This document shows positions 24,747-34,090 of a DNA stretch of 64,000 nucleotides, piece after piece; position 1 is the stretch's first letter; the number at the start of each line of letters is the position of its first letter. Position numbers and translations under genes: made by a program. Origin of the DNA: Paenalicyclobacillus mengziensis (GTDB lineage Bacteria > Bacillota > Bacilli > Alicyclobacillales > Alicyclobacillaceae); assembly GCF_017298635.1 (NCBI RefSeq), contig NZ_CP071182.1:1-64000 (forward strand), written 5' to 3'. The notes beneath the pieces were generated by a model. The model made no database searches. It was given only the letters and a program-made list of their open reading frames with translations, and had not been told where the DNA came from.

Positions 24747-25160
24747 TCAGTCCTCCAACTCAATCTCATCCATGCAAGTGATGACCTCATCCCAGGTAAT
24801 ATCCTCATCTTCCAGAACGTCGGATATAGACATATCCCCAACATCGTTTTTCCGTTTCAGTGTAACTTCGAGCATGTGAAGGTCAATGGCTTGTTCCACA
24901 ATCTCCTGATACTTAAGAAGTTTTTGGAAGTACTCCAGATCGGACAAAACCGCCTTGGCATTCTTGTTTTTTCCGTTCTGGACAACAAAAATCTCATCAC
25001 TGACCGTATCTGCGTAGGAATCCAAGATTTCGCTGAGCTTCTTTGTCCGAACCAAATCAGTAACGCTCAATACATGATTTTGTACGAACTGAAGAACATC
25101 GCTTGTCACGGGGCTCTTCGTACCTTCATGATTTTGTTCCATCGTCAGGGATGCACCCAC
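24747..25160 (-). CDS. Antitoxin of the RelE/ParE-like pair (Phd/YefM-like)
   Basis: A protein of about 137 residues. The middle reads VTDLVRTKKLSEILDSYADT, then EIFVVQNGKNKNAKAVLSD, the usual Phd/YefM pattern of a DNA-binding fold that also quotes a neighbouring protein's name motif (VVQNGK). The acidic C-terminus (DEDITWDEVITCMDEIELED) would wrap the toxin. The frame is open to 25202; a GTG at 25160 has GAGGG six bases before it and this part is conserved in the broken copy, where the upstream codons contain a stop. The true start remains uncertain. Confidence 0.7.
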   Translation of the reverse strand: MGASLTMEQNHEGTKSPVTSDVLQFVQNHVLSVTDLVRTKKLSEILDSYADTVSDEIFVVQNGKNKNAKAVLSDLEYFQKLLKYQEIVEQAIDLHMLEVTLKRKNDVGDMSISDVLEDEDITWDEVITCMDEIELED

Positions 25161-25216
25161 TTTCAAACCCTCTTTTCCCCAGTGTATGGTCATGAGATTC
25201 AATGTTATACATCAAC

Positions 25217-25267
25217 ATCACACATTACACGTCCTGTATTGTACGTGAATTATCACATATAATACGT
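25217..25267. promoter_or_regulatory. Operator-like direct repeats before the toxin-antitoxin pair
   Basis: ATCACACATTACACGT at 25217-25232 and ATCACATATAATACGT at 25252-25267 agree at 13 of 16 positions and lie 35 bp apart; a partial third copy (TATTGTACGT) lies between. The second repeat overlaps the predicted -10 element, as expected for antitoxin autorepression. Confidence 0.55.
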
Positions 25268-25278
25268 GCTGTTTTCAA
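25250..25278 (-). promoter_or_regulatory. Predicted promoter of the toxin-antitoxin operon
   Basis: TTGAAA and TGATAA stand 17 bp apart on the minus strand, about 90 bp before the antitoxin start. The -10 side overlaps an operator-like repeat. Confidence 0.55.
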
Positions 25279-25408
25279 CACATATTCCACAAGTAATCGT
25301 GTTCTTTCCGAAACACTGTATCCTGTTCTCAGAATTTCTACTTGCACTTGCTTGACGCATCATTGGTCAATCTGAAACCCGAATAGCTTGCCAGATTGCC
25401 ATGCGACA

Positions 25409-25439
25409 CAGAAGGATACGGTTGCCCCGTATCCTTCTG
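25409..25439. terminator. Hairpin after the IS110 transposase fragment
   Basis: CAGAAGGATACGG and its exact complement enclose a short loop. It directly follows the stop codon of the truncated IS110 frame, and shares the GGATAYGG core with the hairpins at 17965 and 24095. Confidence 0.55.
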
Positions 25440-25443
25440 CTGC

Positions 25444-25650
25444 TTATTCGGCATACTGGCGAACGGCTTGTTGGTCGTTGCTGAACACACACTCTTTGCC
25501 AAGCTCAATCCCACGGAAGTCAATGGCTCTCGCTACATGTGTTTGCTTTGCAATGTCAGCTCCCACAATGATGGTAGCGTTGGTAATTTGTTGAATTCGT
25601 TGATTTTGCTTCTGTTGCATCTTATACTTCACGTTGAGCGTCCTCCTCAA
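25444..25650 (-). pseudogene. IS110-family transposase N-terminal fragment
   Basis: A 68-codon frame with ATIIVGADIAKQTHVARAID and FRGIELGKECVFSNDQQ, the start of the RuvC-like DEDD domain of IS110 transposases (first aspartate in GADIAK). Intact members have about 400 residues; here it stops soon after the first domain segment and is followed by a hairpin. No C-terminal serine domain is seen. Confidence 0.8.
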
Positions 25651-25973
25651 TTAGGGAATGAATGTCTTGCATTCGGAACCCAGCATACAGGAGGCGCTCT
25701 TTTTGTTTCAAACCCGAAATTAATTCATTACAGGAATGGCTCCTGAGAATATATAATGCCATGGTGTTTATGGCAAATCCGTCCACATTGATCTAGTTTT
25801 GACACGTGTAGCCAAAGTAGACCATGGTAGAGTCATTTTACCATAATTCTTGTCAGATAATGTCAGATTCTGAATATAACTTACTGTTATTTCCTTTTAT
25901 TCCGCATCTATACAGTTGCTCATTAATTTATTACAAGATACACATTCACGCATCCTATCCTTTCGACATGTAA
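25651..25973. other. Intergenic stretch without recognisable gene
   Basis: AT-rich sequence between the IS110 fragment and the terminator of the surface-protein gene. I see no gene, only short poly-A/T tracts. Confidence 0.5.
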
Positions 25974-26000
25974 GGCCCGGCAGCACTTAGCCGCCGGGCC
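25974..26000 (-). terminator. GC-rich hairpin after the large surface-protein gene
   Basis: GGCCCGGC and GCCGGGCC pair around an 11-base loop 56 bp after the stop codon of the surface-protein gene. The following T-run is weak. Confidence 0.65.
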
Positions 26001-26055
26001 CTCACATTCCAATAGTGTCAACCTCTTCCTCTTTAACACTTCCCACGTTACACGA

Positions 26056-29000
26056 CTATTTCTGCGCCAGTGTCCACGTGGTTCCGTTCCAGGCACTGTG
26101 AATGCCCGCCTGGTTTAGAAGTTGCATGACATACCATATCGGCATGTATGTGGTATCGCGGTGCGAGTTCGGATCGACAGCCTGTGCCCCATGCACGTTC
26201 TCGACCAACTTGCCATTCAGGTAGAGGCCCATTGCACTGTGATTCGGCGACACAGCTTTAGGGGTCACGGAGGCATCGGTCGTGATGTGCCAGTTGTGTC
26301 CATCCCACGTACTCGTCAGTCCCATGGATTTCAGCAACTGCATGACGTAGTAGATGGGCATAAAGGTAGTATTGACTCCGGAATCCTTGCGTATCAGGGC
26401 AGGTACGACACTGGTCTGCCCGTTTTCCGAGATGACCCGCTCTCCCGACTTCAGTGCCACAATGACAAAGTCTGGGTCACTGCTGAAGGAGATGACCGCC
26501 TCTCCGTTCGAAACCTTCGCTTGCACCGGAACGAGCGATCCGTTGCTCAGCAGCTTATAGACCGCTGCCTCGGAAGGAATGCTCGGGTTGTGAATGGTCA
26601 GCGTGACCGGTGTCTTCGGGTTGGATCCAGAGAAGTTGATGCCGATGACGGCTGCCACTCTGCTTGCTGGCAATCCATGTACAAATTTTGTGACAACGGA
26701 CGGTGTACCCGACGTGACCGTAACCGTCTCTGGCGTTGTGAAAGCGTCGCTCGGGACTGTGACTTGAATCGTCGACTTGCCCGTAGCCACGTCAATACTG
26801 CTCGCCTGCTTGTCGACTTGAACCGACTTCAGGACAGAAGGCAACTGCGGAGCAACAGCAGGCGAGGTTCCACTTGATGGGTTCCCGCTTGATGGGTTCC
26901 CGCTTGATGGGTTGCCACTTGGTGGGTTCCCGCTTGATGCGTTGCCACTTGATGGGCTCCCGCTTGATGGGCTCCCACCTGATGGGTTGCCACTCGATGG
27001 GCTCCCACCTGATGGGTTGCCGCTCGGTGGGTTGCCGGTCGGTGGGTTCGCCGGAGTAGCCGCGGTCGTGGTCACGGTGTCTGCCGTTGAAGCTGGTGTC
27101 TCATTGCCGTTGACGACTGCCGTAACCGTGACAGAGTACTGCGTATTTGCTGACTCGCCGGTGACGTTATAGCTTGTCGACGTGACATTCGACGCGACTT
27201 TCGTCCCATTGACGTACACGTTGTACGCACTCGCCCCGTGAACAGCGTTCCAGCTTTCTGTCCAACCACTTGACGTCACAGCGGTATGCGTCAACCCTGT
27301 TGGAATCGGCTGAATGGAAATACTATCGCCGGAGTACTGGAATCCCTGGTAGTTCACCATGACACCGGTCACCTGGCCGCCATTGGTCACCGTCGACACC
27401 TGAGGTACCACCTGTGTGGTGCCCGAAGTGTTGTCCGTAATCGTTGCGCCGAGCGATCCGGTAGTCAACGACGACACATCACTGATTCCCCACTCGTTGT
27501 GAATCAGCGCAATTGGAATAAAGGCATTAAAGAAGCCGACCTGCGGCGTAGTACCGTTGCTCATGAAGTGTGGTCCACCAAGCTGGAAGGTGATGCCGCC
27601 TGTCGTGGGGTCATAGGTCGGATCGGAAAAGGACTCCGCATTCGTCCCGACGTATGCACCTTGCATGTCTTGCTCATATTGGGTCGGTGACTGCCCAGAA
27701 TCAGCCACCGCAAACGTCAACATCTCGTGATAGTCGGTGTCAGCCGTTTGTGGCCACGTTCCGTTCGGCGACGTTGGCGGATCATTGACGAACGCCGCTG
27801 TTGCGGGTGTGCCAACGAGATCGATGACACTCTGGCCGTTCACCGTCTTCGTCGGGGTAAAACTGAGAATGTTTCCGGTTGAAACCGCATCCTGCGGTGT
27901 AAATCCCGCGGGGAGAGGTACCTGCACTTCAATCCTGTCACTGCTCGTGAGCCCGTCAGCGCTGAGGTCTTGGCCCCCATGCGACCACAACTGTATCTGC
28001 AGTAACCCGTCTTCCATAAACGTCGCGAGTTGAACGCCTGCAGGGTCTTCCTGCCCATTGACCCACACGTGTCCATCCGGCAGGACGTTTATGGAAGCTG
28101 AGCTCTGAACCAAGGTTAGCGCGCCGTAGACCTCTCCCGTGACAGTGACCGGTCCGGGCAACATTGGCGCCTGTAAAGTGGAGGTGAATGCCCCGCTACT
28201 GTCTGTGTTGACCATGGATGGGACCACTTGGCCTTGCCCGTCTAGAAACAGCTCAACGGTTGCATTCGGCACAGCCTGTCCATTGCTGTCATACACGCTA
28301 CCCGTGACCGTCGCTTGTTGGTCTGTTTTGATGGACGTTGGACTGATGTTCAGTGTCATCCCTGCAGCGTTCGTTCCCGCCTGAGGTGCCGTGACGGCGA
28401 CAGGGGCACTGTTTGACACATTGGTGCCATCCACAGTTGCCCTGACCACGTCACTACCCGCTGAAGGCCCAGCCGTGTAGACCGTCGTGAACTCGCCGTT
28501 TGCGTCGGTGACCGGGGTCGTATCTTGCAAGGCGCCATTCCCTGCCTGCAAGTCCACCTGCGTGTACGCCATGGGCTGATGGTTCGCGTCGTACACGTAG
28601 CCTGTGACGGAAGCTGTCCCATTTTCCGGAATGGATGACGGGGATACGGACAACGCGACGCTGGAAGCAACTTGGGGTGCCGGCTGCTCGTCCGAGATGG
28701 TAATGGACTTGGCCCCCGTCACATCGGTACCATACACCTGGCCCGTCACCGTATAGCTCCCATTAGAAGGCGCATAGAAGTACGCGTTGAACTGGCCACT
28801 GTCATTCGTTGTGACGGTCGGAGACGGCAGTGTCACGCCCGTGGCACCGAGCGAAACCGTTGCATCGGCGACAGGCGCCCCGTTCGCACCGTACACCAAT
28901 CCCGTCACTGTGACATTGCCTGGGTTCGATGCATCCTCTTGCATGTTCAAAGACATTCCAGTTGGCGTTGGCGATCCGCTTGTTGGCGCGTTAAACGTAA

Positions 29001-29508
29001 TTTGCCCACCTTGCGTTGCCGGACTTGCTGCACCATCCACCGCTGTAGCCACCGAAAACTGATTGTCTGGATAGCTTCCGACCGGTGGATTGGTCACGTC
29101 CGAAATCTGGACCTCCACATTCGCCGATGCCGGGATACTCTCTGGGACTGGAATCTGCACAGTGTCTCCGTTCACAGTGACGCTCGAGGCTGATGTTCCG
29201 CTGCCGTCTACCGTCACGGTGTAGTCACTGGCATTGCTCGGCAGATGCGTCCCTGTCGGCACCTTCACGGTGATGTCCTCACCCTGGGCCAACTGTCCGC
29301 TACTTGACGTCTCAAACGAGACCTCCCATTCCGCCGCCATTCCAGCCACGAATACGCCCGGGTCAAATCCGACACCGCTCAGCGACGAAGACGGCGTACT
29401 TGCAAGTGCCGCTGGTGACGCAAGCCACGTGACCAGGGCAAGGGCCAGCATACCCGCACCTGTCTGACGGACAGCATACCTTGCCTTTGATGTTGAATCC
29501 TTTTGCAT
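26056..29508 (-). CDS. Large secreted surface protein with Ig-like, Fn3 and CuAO-N-like domains
   Basis: A 1150-residue exported protein, possibly the main glycosylated surface (S-layer-like) protein. The signal peptide is GAGMLALALVTWLASPAALA, cleaved near residue 37. An N-terminal beta domain of about 150 residues follows, then three or more carboxypeptidase-regulatory/Ig-like modules (VTGLVYGANGAPVADATVSL, VTGYVYDANHQPMAY, VTGSVYDSNGQAVPNATVEL), a central domain, an Fn3-like module (WNAVHGASAYNVYVNGTKVA), a Pro-Ser-Gly-Asn repeat linker, a ZU5-like stretch, and two C-terminal CuAO-N-like repeats (FMPIYYVMQLL, YMPIWYVMQLL). AAAGGGGG precedes the ATG at 29508. Sugar genes follow upstream; the Ser/Thr-rich chain suits O-glycosylation. 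A broken paralogue is at 15681-16614. Confidence 0.85.
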   Translation of the reverse strand: MQKDSTSKARYAVRQTGAGMLALALVTWLASPAALASTPSSSLSGVGFDPGVFVAGMAAEWEVSFETSSSGQLAQGEDITVKVPTGTHLPSNASDYTVTVDGSGTSASSVTVNGDTVQIPVPESIPASANVEVQISDVTNPPVGSYPDNQFSVATAVDGAASPATQGGQITFNAPTSGSPTPTGMSLNMQEDASNPGNVTVTGLVYGANGAPVADATVSLGATGVTLPSPTVTTNDSGQFNAYFYAPSNGSYTVTGQVYGTDVTGAKSITISDEQPAPQVASSVALSVSPSSIPENGTASVTGYVYDANHQPMAYTQVDLQAGNGALQDTTPVTDANGEFTTVYTAGPSAGSDVVRATVDGTNVSNSAPVAVTAPQAGTNAAGMTLNISPTSIKTDQQATVTGSVYDSNGQAVPNATVELFLDGQGQVVPSMVNTDSSGAFTSTLQAPMLPGPVTVTGEVYGALTLVQSSASINVLPDGHVWVNGQEDPAGVQLATFMEDGLLQIQLWSHGGQDLSADGLTSSDRIEVQVPLPAGFTPQDAVSTGNILSFTPTKTVNGQSVIDLVGTPATAAFVNDPPTSPNGTWPQTADTDYHEMLTFAVADSGQSPTQYEQDMQGAYVGTNAESFSDPTYDPTTGGITFQLGGPHFMSNGTTPQVGFFNAFIPIALIHNEWGISDVSSLTTGSLGATITDNTSGTTQVVPQVSTVTNGGQVTGVMVNYQGFQYSGDSISIQPIPTGLTHTAVTSSGWTESWNAVHGASAYNVYVNGTKVASNVTSTSYNVTGESANTQYSVTVTAVVNGNETPASTADTVTTTAATPANPPTGNPPSGNPSGGSPSSGNPSGGSPSSGSPSSGNASSGNPPSGNPSSGNPSSGNPSSGTSPAVAPQLPSVLKSVQVDKQASSIDVATGKSTIQVTVPSDAFTTPETVTVTSGTPSVVTKFVHGLPASRVAAVIGINFSGSNPKTPVTLTIHNPSIPSEAAVYKLLSNGSLVPVQAKVSNGEAVISFSSDPDFVIVALKSGERVISENGQTSVVPALIRKDSGVNTTFMPIYYVMQLLKSMGLTSTWDGHNWHITTDASVTPKAVSPNHSAMGLYLNGKLVENVHGAQAVDPNSHRDTTYMPIWYVMQLLNQAGIHSAWNGTTWTLAQK

Positions 29509-29817
29509 ACTTTTCCCCCTTTCTAGATGGTCGTGAGATAGAAAACGGCCGACAAAGGTTGCCAAAATACAACAACTGTCGACCTATCATTTATACCATG
29601 CATTTCAGAAAATTATCCAGAAAGGGAACATGTAAGGATCCCATGTAGGTATAACTTCACTGCCTACATTCGCTGTCTATAAGTAAACTTATAAGCATGT
29701 TACAGGTTTGCCTCACTCTCCTTAGTTTTTCTTCAGAAGAGATATCCCGCGTTTTACGCTTGCGGAAAGACGCCCCTAGGCGATGAGACCTCATAGAATC
29801 ATGCCCCAGACGTCGCA
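29509..29817. promoter_or_regulatory. Upstream region of the surface-protein gene
   Basis: It holds TATAAGT-AA-ACTTATA (29678-29693), a 7+7 inverted repeat, and TGTAGG...CCTACA (29644-29668), both candidates for a regulator site or hairpin. A TATAAA preceded by TGG about 85 bp from the start codon could be an extended -10. No small gene is visible. Confidence 0.35.
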
Positions 29818-30897
29818 TTAAAGTCGACGAATTGCGTCTGTCAATGGTTGCACAGGACCACCCAGTTCGAGTGCAGATTGATAAAATGCCCGTGCAGTCC
29901 TGACATCTCCACGAAGTTTAGCGAGATCTCCGAGTGTCATATCCCCTTTCCACGTTGCAATCGCTTCGTCCGTCACTTCTTGGCCCGAATAGGATTGTGC
30001 GGTCTGTTTGGCACGTTCCATGGCGGACTTTGCCTCTTTGAGCAGCTTTTCAATGCGCCGGATGATAAGACGTGAGTGGAGATAATGACCATCTGGATAG
30101 TTCGGGAATAACTCCGTCATCTTCTGTGTCACAGTTTGTGCGTCGTCGAAGTACGCAGATGCCTCATACGCCATGGCGAGTGTGCGATAAACCACCGGAT
30201 GTTCAGTGTGATGATTGGATGACTCTAGCATTTGAACCGCAATCCTAAGATGCGCAATCGCATCTTCGTTGTTCGCGGTTTCCAGCGAGTCACGTCCAAG
30301 AAAGAAATGTCGACTCCAATCGTTCGGGTGTTCATCTACATCAAGGCGCAACAAGCGAACATTCCGCATGGCCTTATCGTACGTCGAAACCTTCTGCTTG
30401 TTATATCCGTCGTGCAGCAATCGGATTACACTGGGAGTTGTATGCGGGACAATCCCGTTGACTGATAGTTGTTCATGTGCTCGGTATATCCAACGTCCAG
30501 CAGTTCGGTTATAAATGCGTGCGGTCCCGTGCTGATTCCCGATGTCTCCAGACACAAGATAGTTTACCTGTGTAATCCCGAACACAACTTCGGGAGTAGA
30601 CGCGAAGACGACATCGCGCAGTTTTTGTACATCGTCAGGGTGGAGTGTCTCATCTGAGTCGACTGCGATGATCCAATCGTGCGTAGCGAGTGAATGCGCG
30701 TAGTTGCGAGCCGCAGAAAAGTCATCTATCCAGTCAAAGTGATAGACTGACAAACCTAGCGATTCGACGATGGGTACCGTTTCGTCGTAAGAACCCGTGT
30801 CTACAACGACAATTTCATCAACAGCAGGCCGAATCGCTTCAATACAGTGACGAATAGTACGGGCGCTATCGCGTGTCAGAATACAAGCCGCTATCAT
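29818..30897 (-). CDS. Family 2 glycosyltransferase with C-terminal TPR-like helices
   Basis: A 359-residue protein of the GT2 group that includes SunS-like and WaaE-like enzymes. MIAACILTRDSARTIRHCIE opens the GT-A fold, EIVVVDTGSYDETVPIVESL is the nucleotide site, and DWIIAVDSDETLHPDD carries the D-x-D. The second half is helical with TPR-like spacing (DDAQTVTQKMTELFPNYPDG). The ATG at 30897 follows AGGGAAG. With the similar gene at 30950 and the surface protein at 26056 it forms a group that may glycosylate that protein in the cytoplasm before export. Substrate unknown. Confidence 0.85.
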   Translation of the reverse strand: MIAACILTRDSARTIRHCIEAIRPAVDEIVVVDTGSYDETVPIVESLGLSVYHFDWIDDFSAARNYAHSLATHDWIIAVDSDETLHPDDVQKLRDVVFASTPEVVFGITQVNYLVSGDIGNQHGTARIYNRTAGRWIYRAHEQLSVNGIVPHTTPSVIRLLHDGYNKQKVSTYDKAMRNVRLLRLDVDEHPNDWSRHFFLGRDSLETANNEDAIAHLRIAVQMLESSNHHTEHPVVYRTLAMAYEASAYFDDAQTVTQKMTELFPNYPDGHYLHSRLIIRRIEKLLKEAKSAMERAKQTAQSYSGQEVTDEAIATWKGDMTLGDLAKLRGDVRTARAFYQSALELGGPVQPLTDAIRRL

Positions 30898-30949
30898 CAG
30901 CCACACTTCCCTGTATTTTTCATGTGTTCATCGCAAAAAATGTTCACTG

Positions 30950-32188
30950 CTATACGGTAAAGAGTTGCGGAAAAGCTCGGCGGAGACGAGGGAGAATGGT
31001 CTCGTCCAGAAGATAGCCATCCCGGTACTGCTGAAGTAATGACAAATAGTGTATTGCGTAGTCCTGTGACGACTCAAGGAGTGCAAGCCAACCCCATCCA
31101 TCCGGGAACTCAGGCGTGCGTTCGGTCATCCCACGAGCCACCATCTCTGCCATATCGGGTTGCGAAGTTTCAATCGACAGATGGGTGTACTTGGTTTCAA
31201 CCTGGGAACGTGCACCAGGCAGCATGGAATTACCGTATTGCTTCAACAGATGTTCAAACTGTTCTCTGGCTTCGGTATAGTTCTTGATGGTCATCAAGTC
31301 GCGACCAAGAAAGAAGCGCGCCCTTGCATCATCCGGGTTCGCTTGTACAACCTCACGTAAAATCCTGATGTTGCGGCCTCGCTTTGATTCCAGGTCGACG
31401 GCATCAGCGTCATATCCATCGTGTTTAAATCGGATCGGCGCGGCAGGAACACTTCCAGACACGCTGAGTGTTTCGTGCACTCTTCCAGACCACAGCAGGT
31501 CGCGTTTGTACAGGCGTTCCATGAATGTGACATGAGTTTGACCAGCCGCAGTATTATGCACAGCGACGCGAACCGCCTCGACTGGCGACCCGTTGTACAC
31601 GGCCGCCACTTTTCTGACCGCAGGAGCATCTTCGGGGAAGAGAATTTCATCAGAATCGACTGCGAGGAGCCAACCGTGAGTTGCGAGCGACTGTGCATAG
31701 TTCCGTGACGCAGAGAAGTCATCAACCCATTCGAAGTGGTGGACATGAAAGCCGAGTGATTCGACAATCTCCACCGTATCATCCTTCGACCCCGTGTCTA
31801 CGACAACAATCTCGTCGACAGCAGGTATCAGTGCTTCCATGCACTGACGGATTGTGCGCGAGCTGTCTCTTGTTAGGATGCAAGCCGAAACAGACACATT
31901 TGAAAGCTCAAGCAGTCTCAAGGTCTGTTTGTCGCTCGCACCGTTTGAAACGTTCGTGGCATCTTGCCATGCCTGATTAATCCACGTGGCAAAGGGGTCT
32001 AAAAGCGCCACTCGTTCAAAGCATTTGCGTGCCATGTCGCCGCGCTTAAGTCCCACCATTGCCTGTCCCAGAAACGCCCATGCTTGCGCGTCCATGCGGC
32101 TTTCGGTCAGACGGTCGATACAAGCATAACGTGCGCTGTCAAATTTACGTTGTTGGATGAGTTCGATAATCTGTTTGTTCGTCTTCAT
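30950..32188 (-). CDS. Family 2 glycosyltransferase with N-terminal and C-terminal TPR-like helices
   Basis: A 412-residue paralogue of the neighbouring enzyme. About 90 residues of TPR-like helices (DAQAWAFLGQAMVGLKRGDM) precede the GT-A domain VSACILTRDSSRTIRQCMEA, with VVVDTGSKDDTVEIVES and LLAVDSDEILFPED (D-x-D). Similarity to the gene at 29818 is strong across the catalytic part, so a tandem duplication is likely. The ATG at 32188 is preferred over a TTG six codons upstream, though neither has a good ribosome site. An IS element ends 57 bp upstream and may have removed the original promoter. Confidence 0.85.
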   Translation of the reverse strand: MKTNKQIIELIQQRKFDSARYACIDRLTESRMDAQAWAFLGQAMVGLKRGDMARKCFERVALLDPFATWINQAWQDATNVSNGASDKQTLRLLELSNVSVSACILTRDSSRTIRQCMEALIPAVDEIVVVDTGSKDDTVEIVESLGFHVHHFEWVDDFSASRNYAQSLATHGWLLAVDSDEILFPEDAPAVRKVAAVYNGSPVEAVRVAVHNTAAGQTHVTFMERLYKRDLLWSGRVHETLSVSGSVPAAPIRFKHDGYDADAVDLESKRGRNIRILREVVQANPDDARARFFLGRDLMTIKNYTEAREQFEHLLKQYGNSMLPGARSQVETKYTHLSIETSQPDMAEMVARGMTERTPEFPDGWGWLALLESSQDYAIHYLSLLQQYRDGYLLDETILPRLRRAFPQLFTV

Positions 32189-32205
32189 GTATCCATCGTA
32201 GCACA

Positions 32206-32244
32206 AACGAAGGTCCGACAGCCTGAAGCCATCGGGCCTTCGTT
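32206..32244 (-). terminator. Long hairpin just upstream of the second glycosyltransferase
   Basis: AACGAAGG and CCTTCGTT pair, with inner pairs CCGA/TCGG. It abuts the end of the IS element exactly. It may be the terminator of a gene lost when the IS entered, or an RNA leader structure. Confidence 0.45.
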
Positions 32245-32272
32245 CTCGGCTTCGACAGTCGTAGATATACGA

Positions 32273-32311
32273 AATCCCGGAATCCGTTGCCGTGCTTGGG
32301 ATTCCGGGATT
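32273..32311 (-). terminator. Terminator-like hairpin of insertion sequence A (left)
   Basis: AATCCCGGAATCC and GGGATTCCGGGATT pair around a 12-base loop, 22 bp beyond the transposase stop. Confidence 0.65.
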
Positions 32312-32332
32312 GTGGATAACTTCGTGTAGTGC

Positions 32333-33979
32333 CTACGGCTTGCCTGTGGATATCTTCTGTATGAGAGCAGGTTCCTTATAACCGAGTGCCTTCAGAATCT
32401 CAGCCTGCTCCGGTGTAACCTCGGTGCGTTGACGAACTGTGTTGTTGCCTGACTTGGAAGTGATTAAGTGCATCGCGTTCATGGTCTGGCGAATTTCTCT
32501 CCAGGTGCGCCCTGTGCGGTTCTCTGCGACCCGGACGAGTAGAAGTGACAGCCAGCAGAGCAAGACATGCGCACGAATACGGTCGTCCTTGCGATGGTAC
32601 ATCGGACGCAATTCAATGGTCTGCTTCAGGGACCGAAACGCGGCTTCAACCTGCCAGAGCTGCTTGTAACCTAAGGCGACATCTTCTGCAGATAACGTAT
32701 CGTCCGAAGTACGAATCAGGTACTTCCCGTCCAGGCGCTCCGCAGCCTTGACCGCTTCCTTATCGATCCTCAAGTTCCCGTGCTTGTCCGATTTCAGAAA
32801 TCGTTTGTACGTCTGGTGGCTCTGTAGCGCACAGTGCGCCTTCGTGTGTGCATCACCATCCAGTTCTTTTAACCTGGACAGTTCACACTCAAGTCGTTTC
32901 AGATGCGCTTCCCTGCGTCGTTCATCACGCCGTGCCTCATCCAGATTTCGGACCAAGACGTAGCGCGTTCTGGCCTCACCGTCACCGACCACAACTTCCT
33001 TTACTTCCAGGTTGTCGCGTACTGTCTTGAACCGACCTGGTCGAGCCAGCGCGTCTTCGACGGTCTGCTTGCCAGATGACATCTTCTCGCCAGCGATGTA
33101 GTGACCACCGGTCTTCTGCAGTTCTCGTAAGTTGGTTTCGCTGTTGAAACCACGGTCTACAACGGTAATCACACGACCTAACCGCCAGCCAATCAGATCC
33201 TGTTTGACCTGTGGGATGACGGACATATCTGACGTGTTTCCAGGCCATACCCAGCACCGAACCGGGATACCATCTCTGGTGACCGCAAAGCCGATCACAA
33301 CCTGGGGAAGGTCTGGCCTGTGGTCCTTGGAATAGCCTCGTTGCTTGATGCTGCCCTCTTCAGGTTCATCGTCCATCTCAAAGTAACTGGAGGTTGTGTC
33401 GAAGAACAGGAGGTCCACCTCAAGATTCAGCAGGTCAGCCACTGTTTCGTAGACTTCCCGTTGAATCTCCTCATCGGACTCAATGAGGAAGTCCATGGCA
33501 CGATATCCCTGATGAACCTCGAAGAGTTCTACGCCAGGTAACGCCACTTCGGTCTTGACCCAGTCCTCCACAGCACGTTTACTCGACGGGTTCAGCGCTC
33601 GATTGGCCACCATGGCGAACAGCACCCGCTCGATGGGTGCTTCATACTTTCGCTCAGCCAAACGTTTTGAGAGGACCTTGTCGATCCCGAGTTCCTGCCA
33701 CAGGGACTGCAGCACGTATCCTGTACCGAACTGCTTGCTGTCCAGAAGGCTTGTTTGAACGCTCTCCTGAGTCACTTTGGGGGCATCGCCAACGAAGCGG
33801 GAGATACTCTCTGCCAGACGGCGCAGGTTGTCCATGTCCACTTCATCCCCACGACCGAAGGTGTAGTAGACCTTGGCCTGAGGATTTCCGGTCACAGGAT
33901 TGCGTTCGTTATGGGCCAACTGCACGTATGAGGTTACAGTGCCGTTTTTATTTTTCCGAGATATTCTCCGTATGTACAT
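32333..33979 (-). CDS. IS1634-family transposase (element A)
   Basis: A 548-residue IS4-superfamily transposase. The N-terminus MYIRRISRKNKNGTVTSYVQ is typical of IS1634; LLFFDTTSSYFEMDDE holds the first catalytic aspartate, RVITVVDRGFNSETN the second and YKQLWQVEAAFRSLKQT the YREK-like glutamate motif. The frame is intact. Confidence 0.93.
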   Translation of the reverse strand: MYIRRISRKNKNGTVTSYVQLAHNERNPVTGNPQAKVYYTFGRGDEVDMDNLRRLAESISRFVGDAPKVTQESVQTSLLDSKQFGTGYVLQSLWQELGIDKVLSKRLAERKYEAPIERVLFAMVANRALNPSSKRAVEDWVKTEVALPGVELFEVHQGYRAMDFLIESDEEIQREVYETVADLLNLEVDLLFFDTTSSYFEMDDEPEEGSIKQRGYSKDHRPDLPQVVIGFAVTRDGIPVRCWVWPGNTSDMSVIPQVKQDLIGWRLGRVITVVDRGFNSETNLRELQKTGGHYIAGEKMSSGKQTVEDALARPGRFKTVRDNLEVKEVVVGDGEARTRYVLVRNLDEARRDERRREAHLKRLECELSRLKELDGDAHTKAHCALQSHQTYKRFLKSDKHGNLRIDKEAVKAAERLDGKYLIRTSDDTLSAEDVALGYKQLWQVEAAFRSLKQTIELRPMYHRKDDRIRAHVLLCWLSLLLVRVAENRTGRTWREIRQTMNAMHLITSKSGNNTVRQRTEVTPEQAEILKALGYKEPALIQKISTGKP

Positions 33980-34090
33980 GTCTACATTTTACAATATTAC
34001 AGTACAAAAACGCAATCATGTGGATAACTATATAAGTTATACACAGAATTTCGCATGCCTACAAATTTTTGAAAAAATGCCTACGTAAAA

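Noticed and set aside
28672-29193. A 173-codon plus-strand frame
   Set aside because: It is antisense to the surface-protein Ig-like modules, rich in Arg, His and Cys, with no motif.
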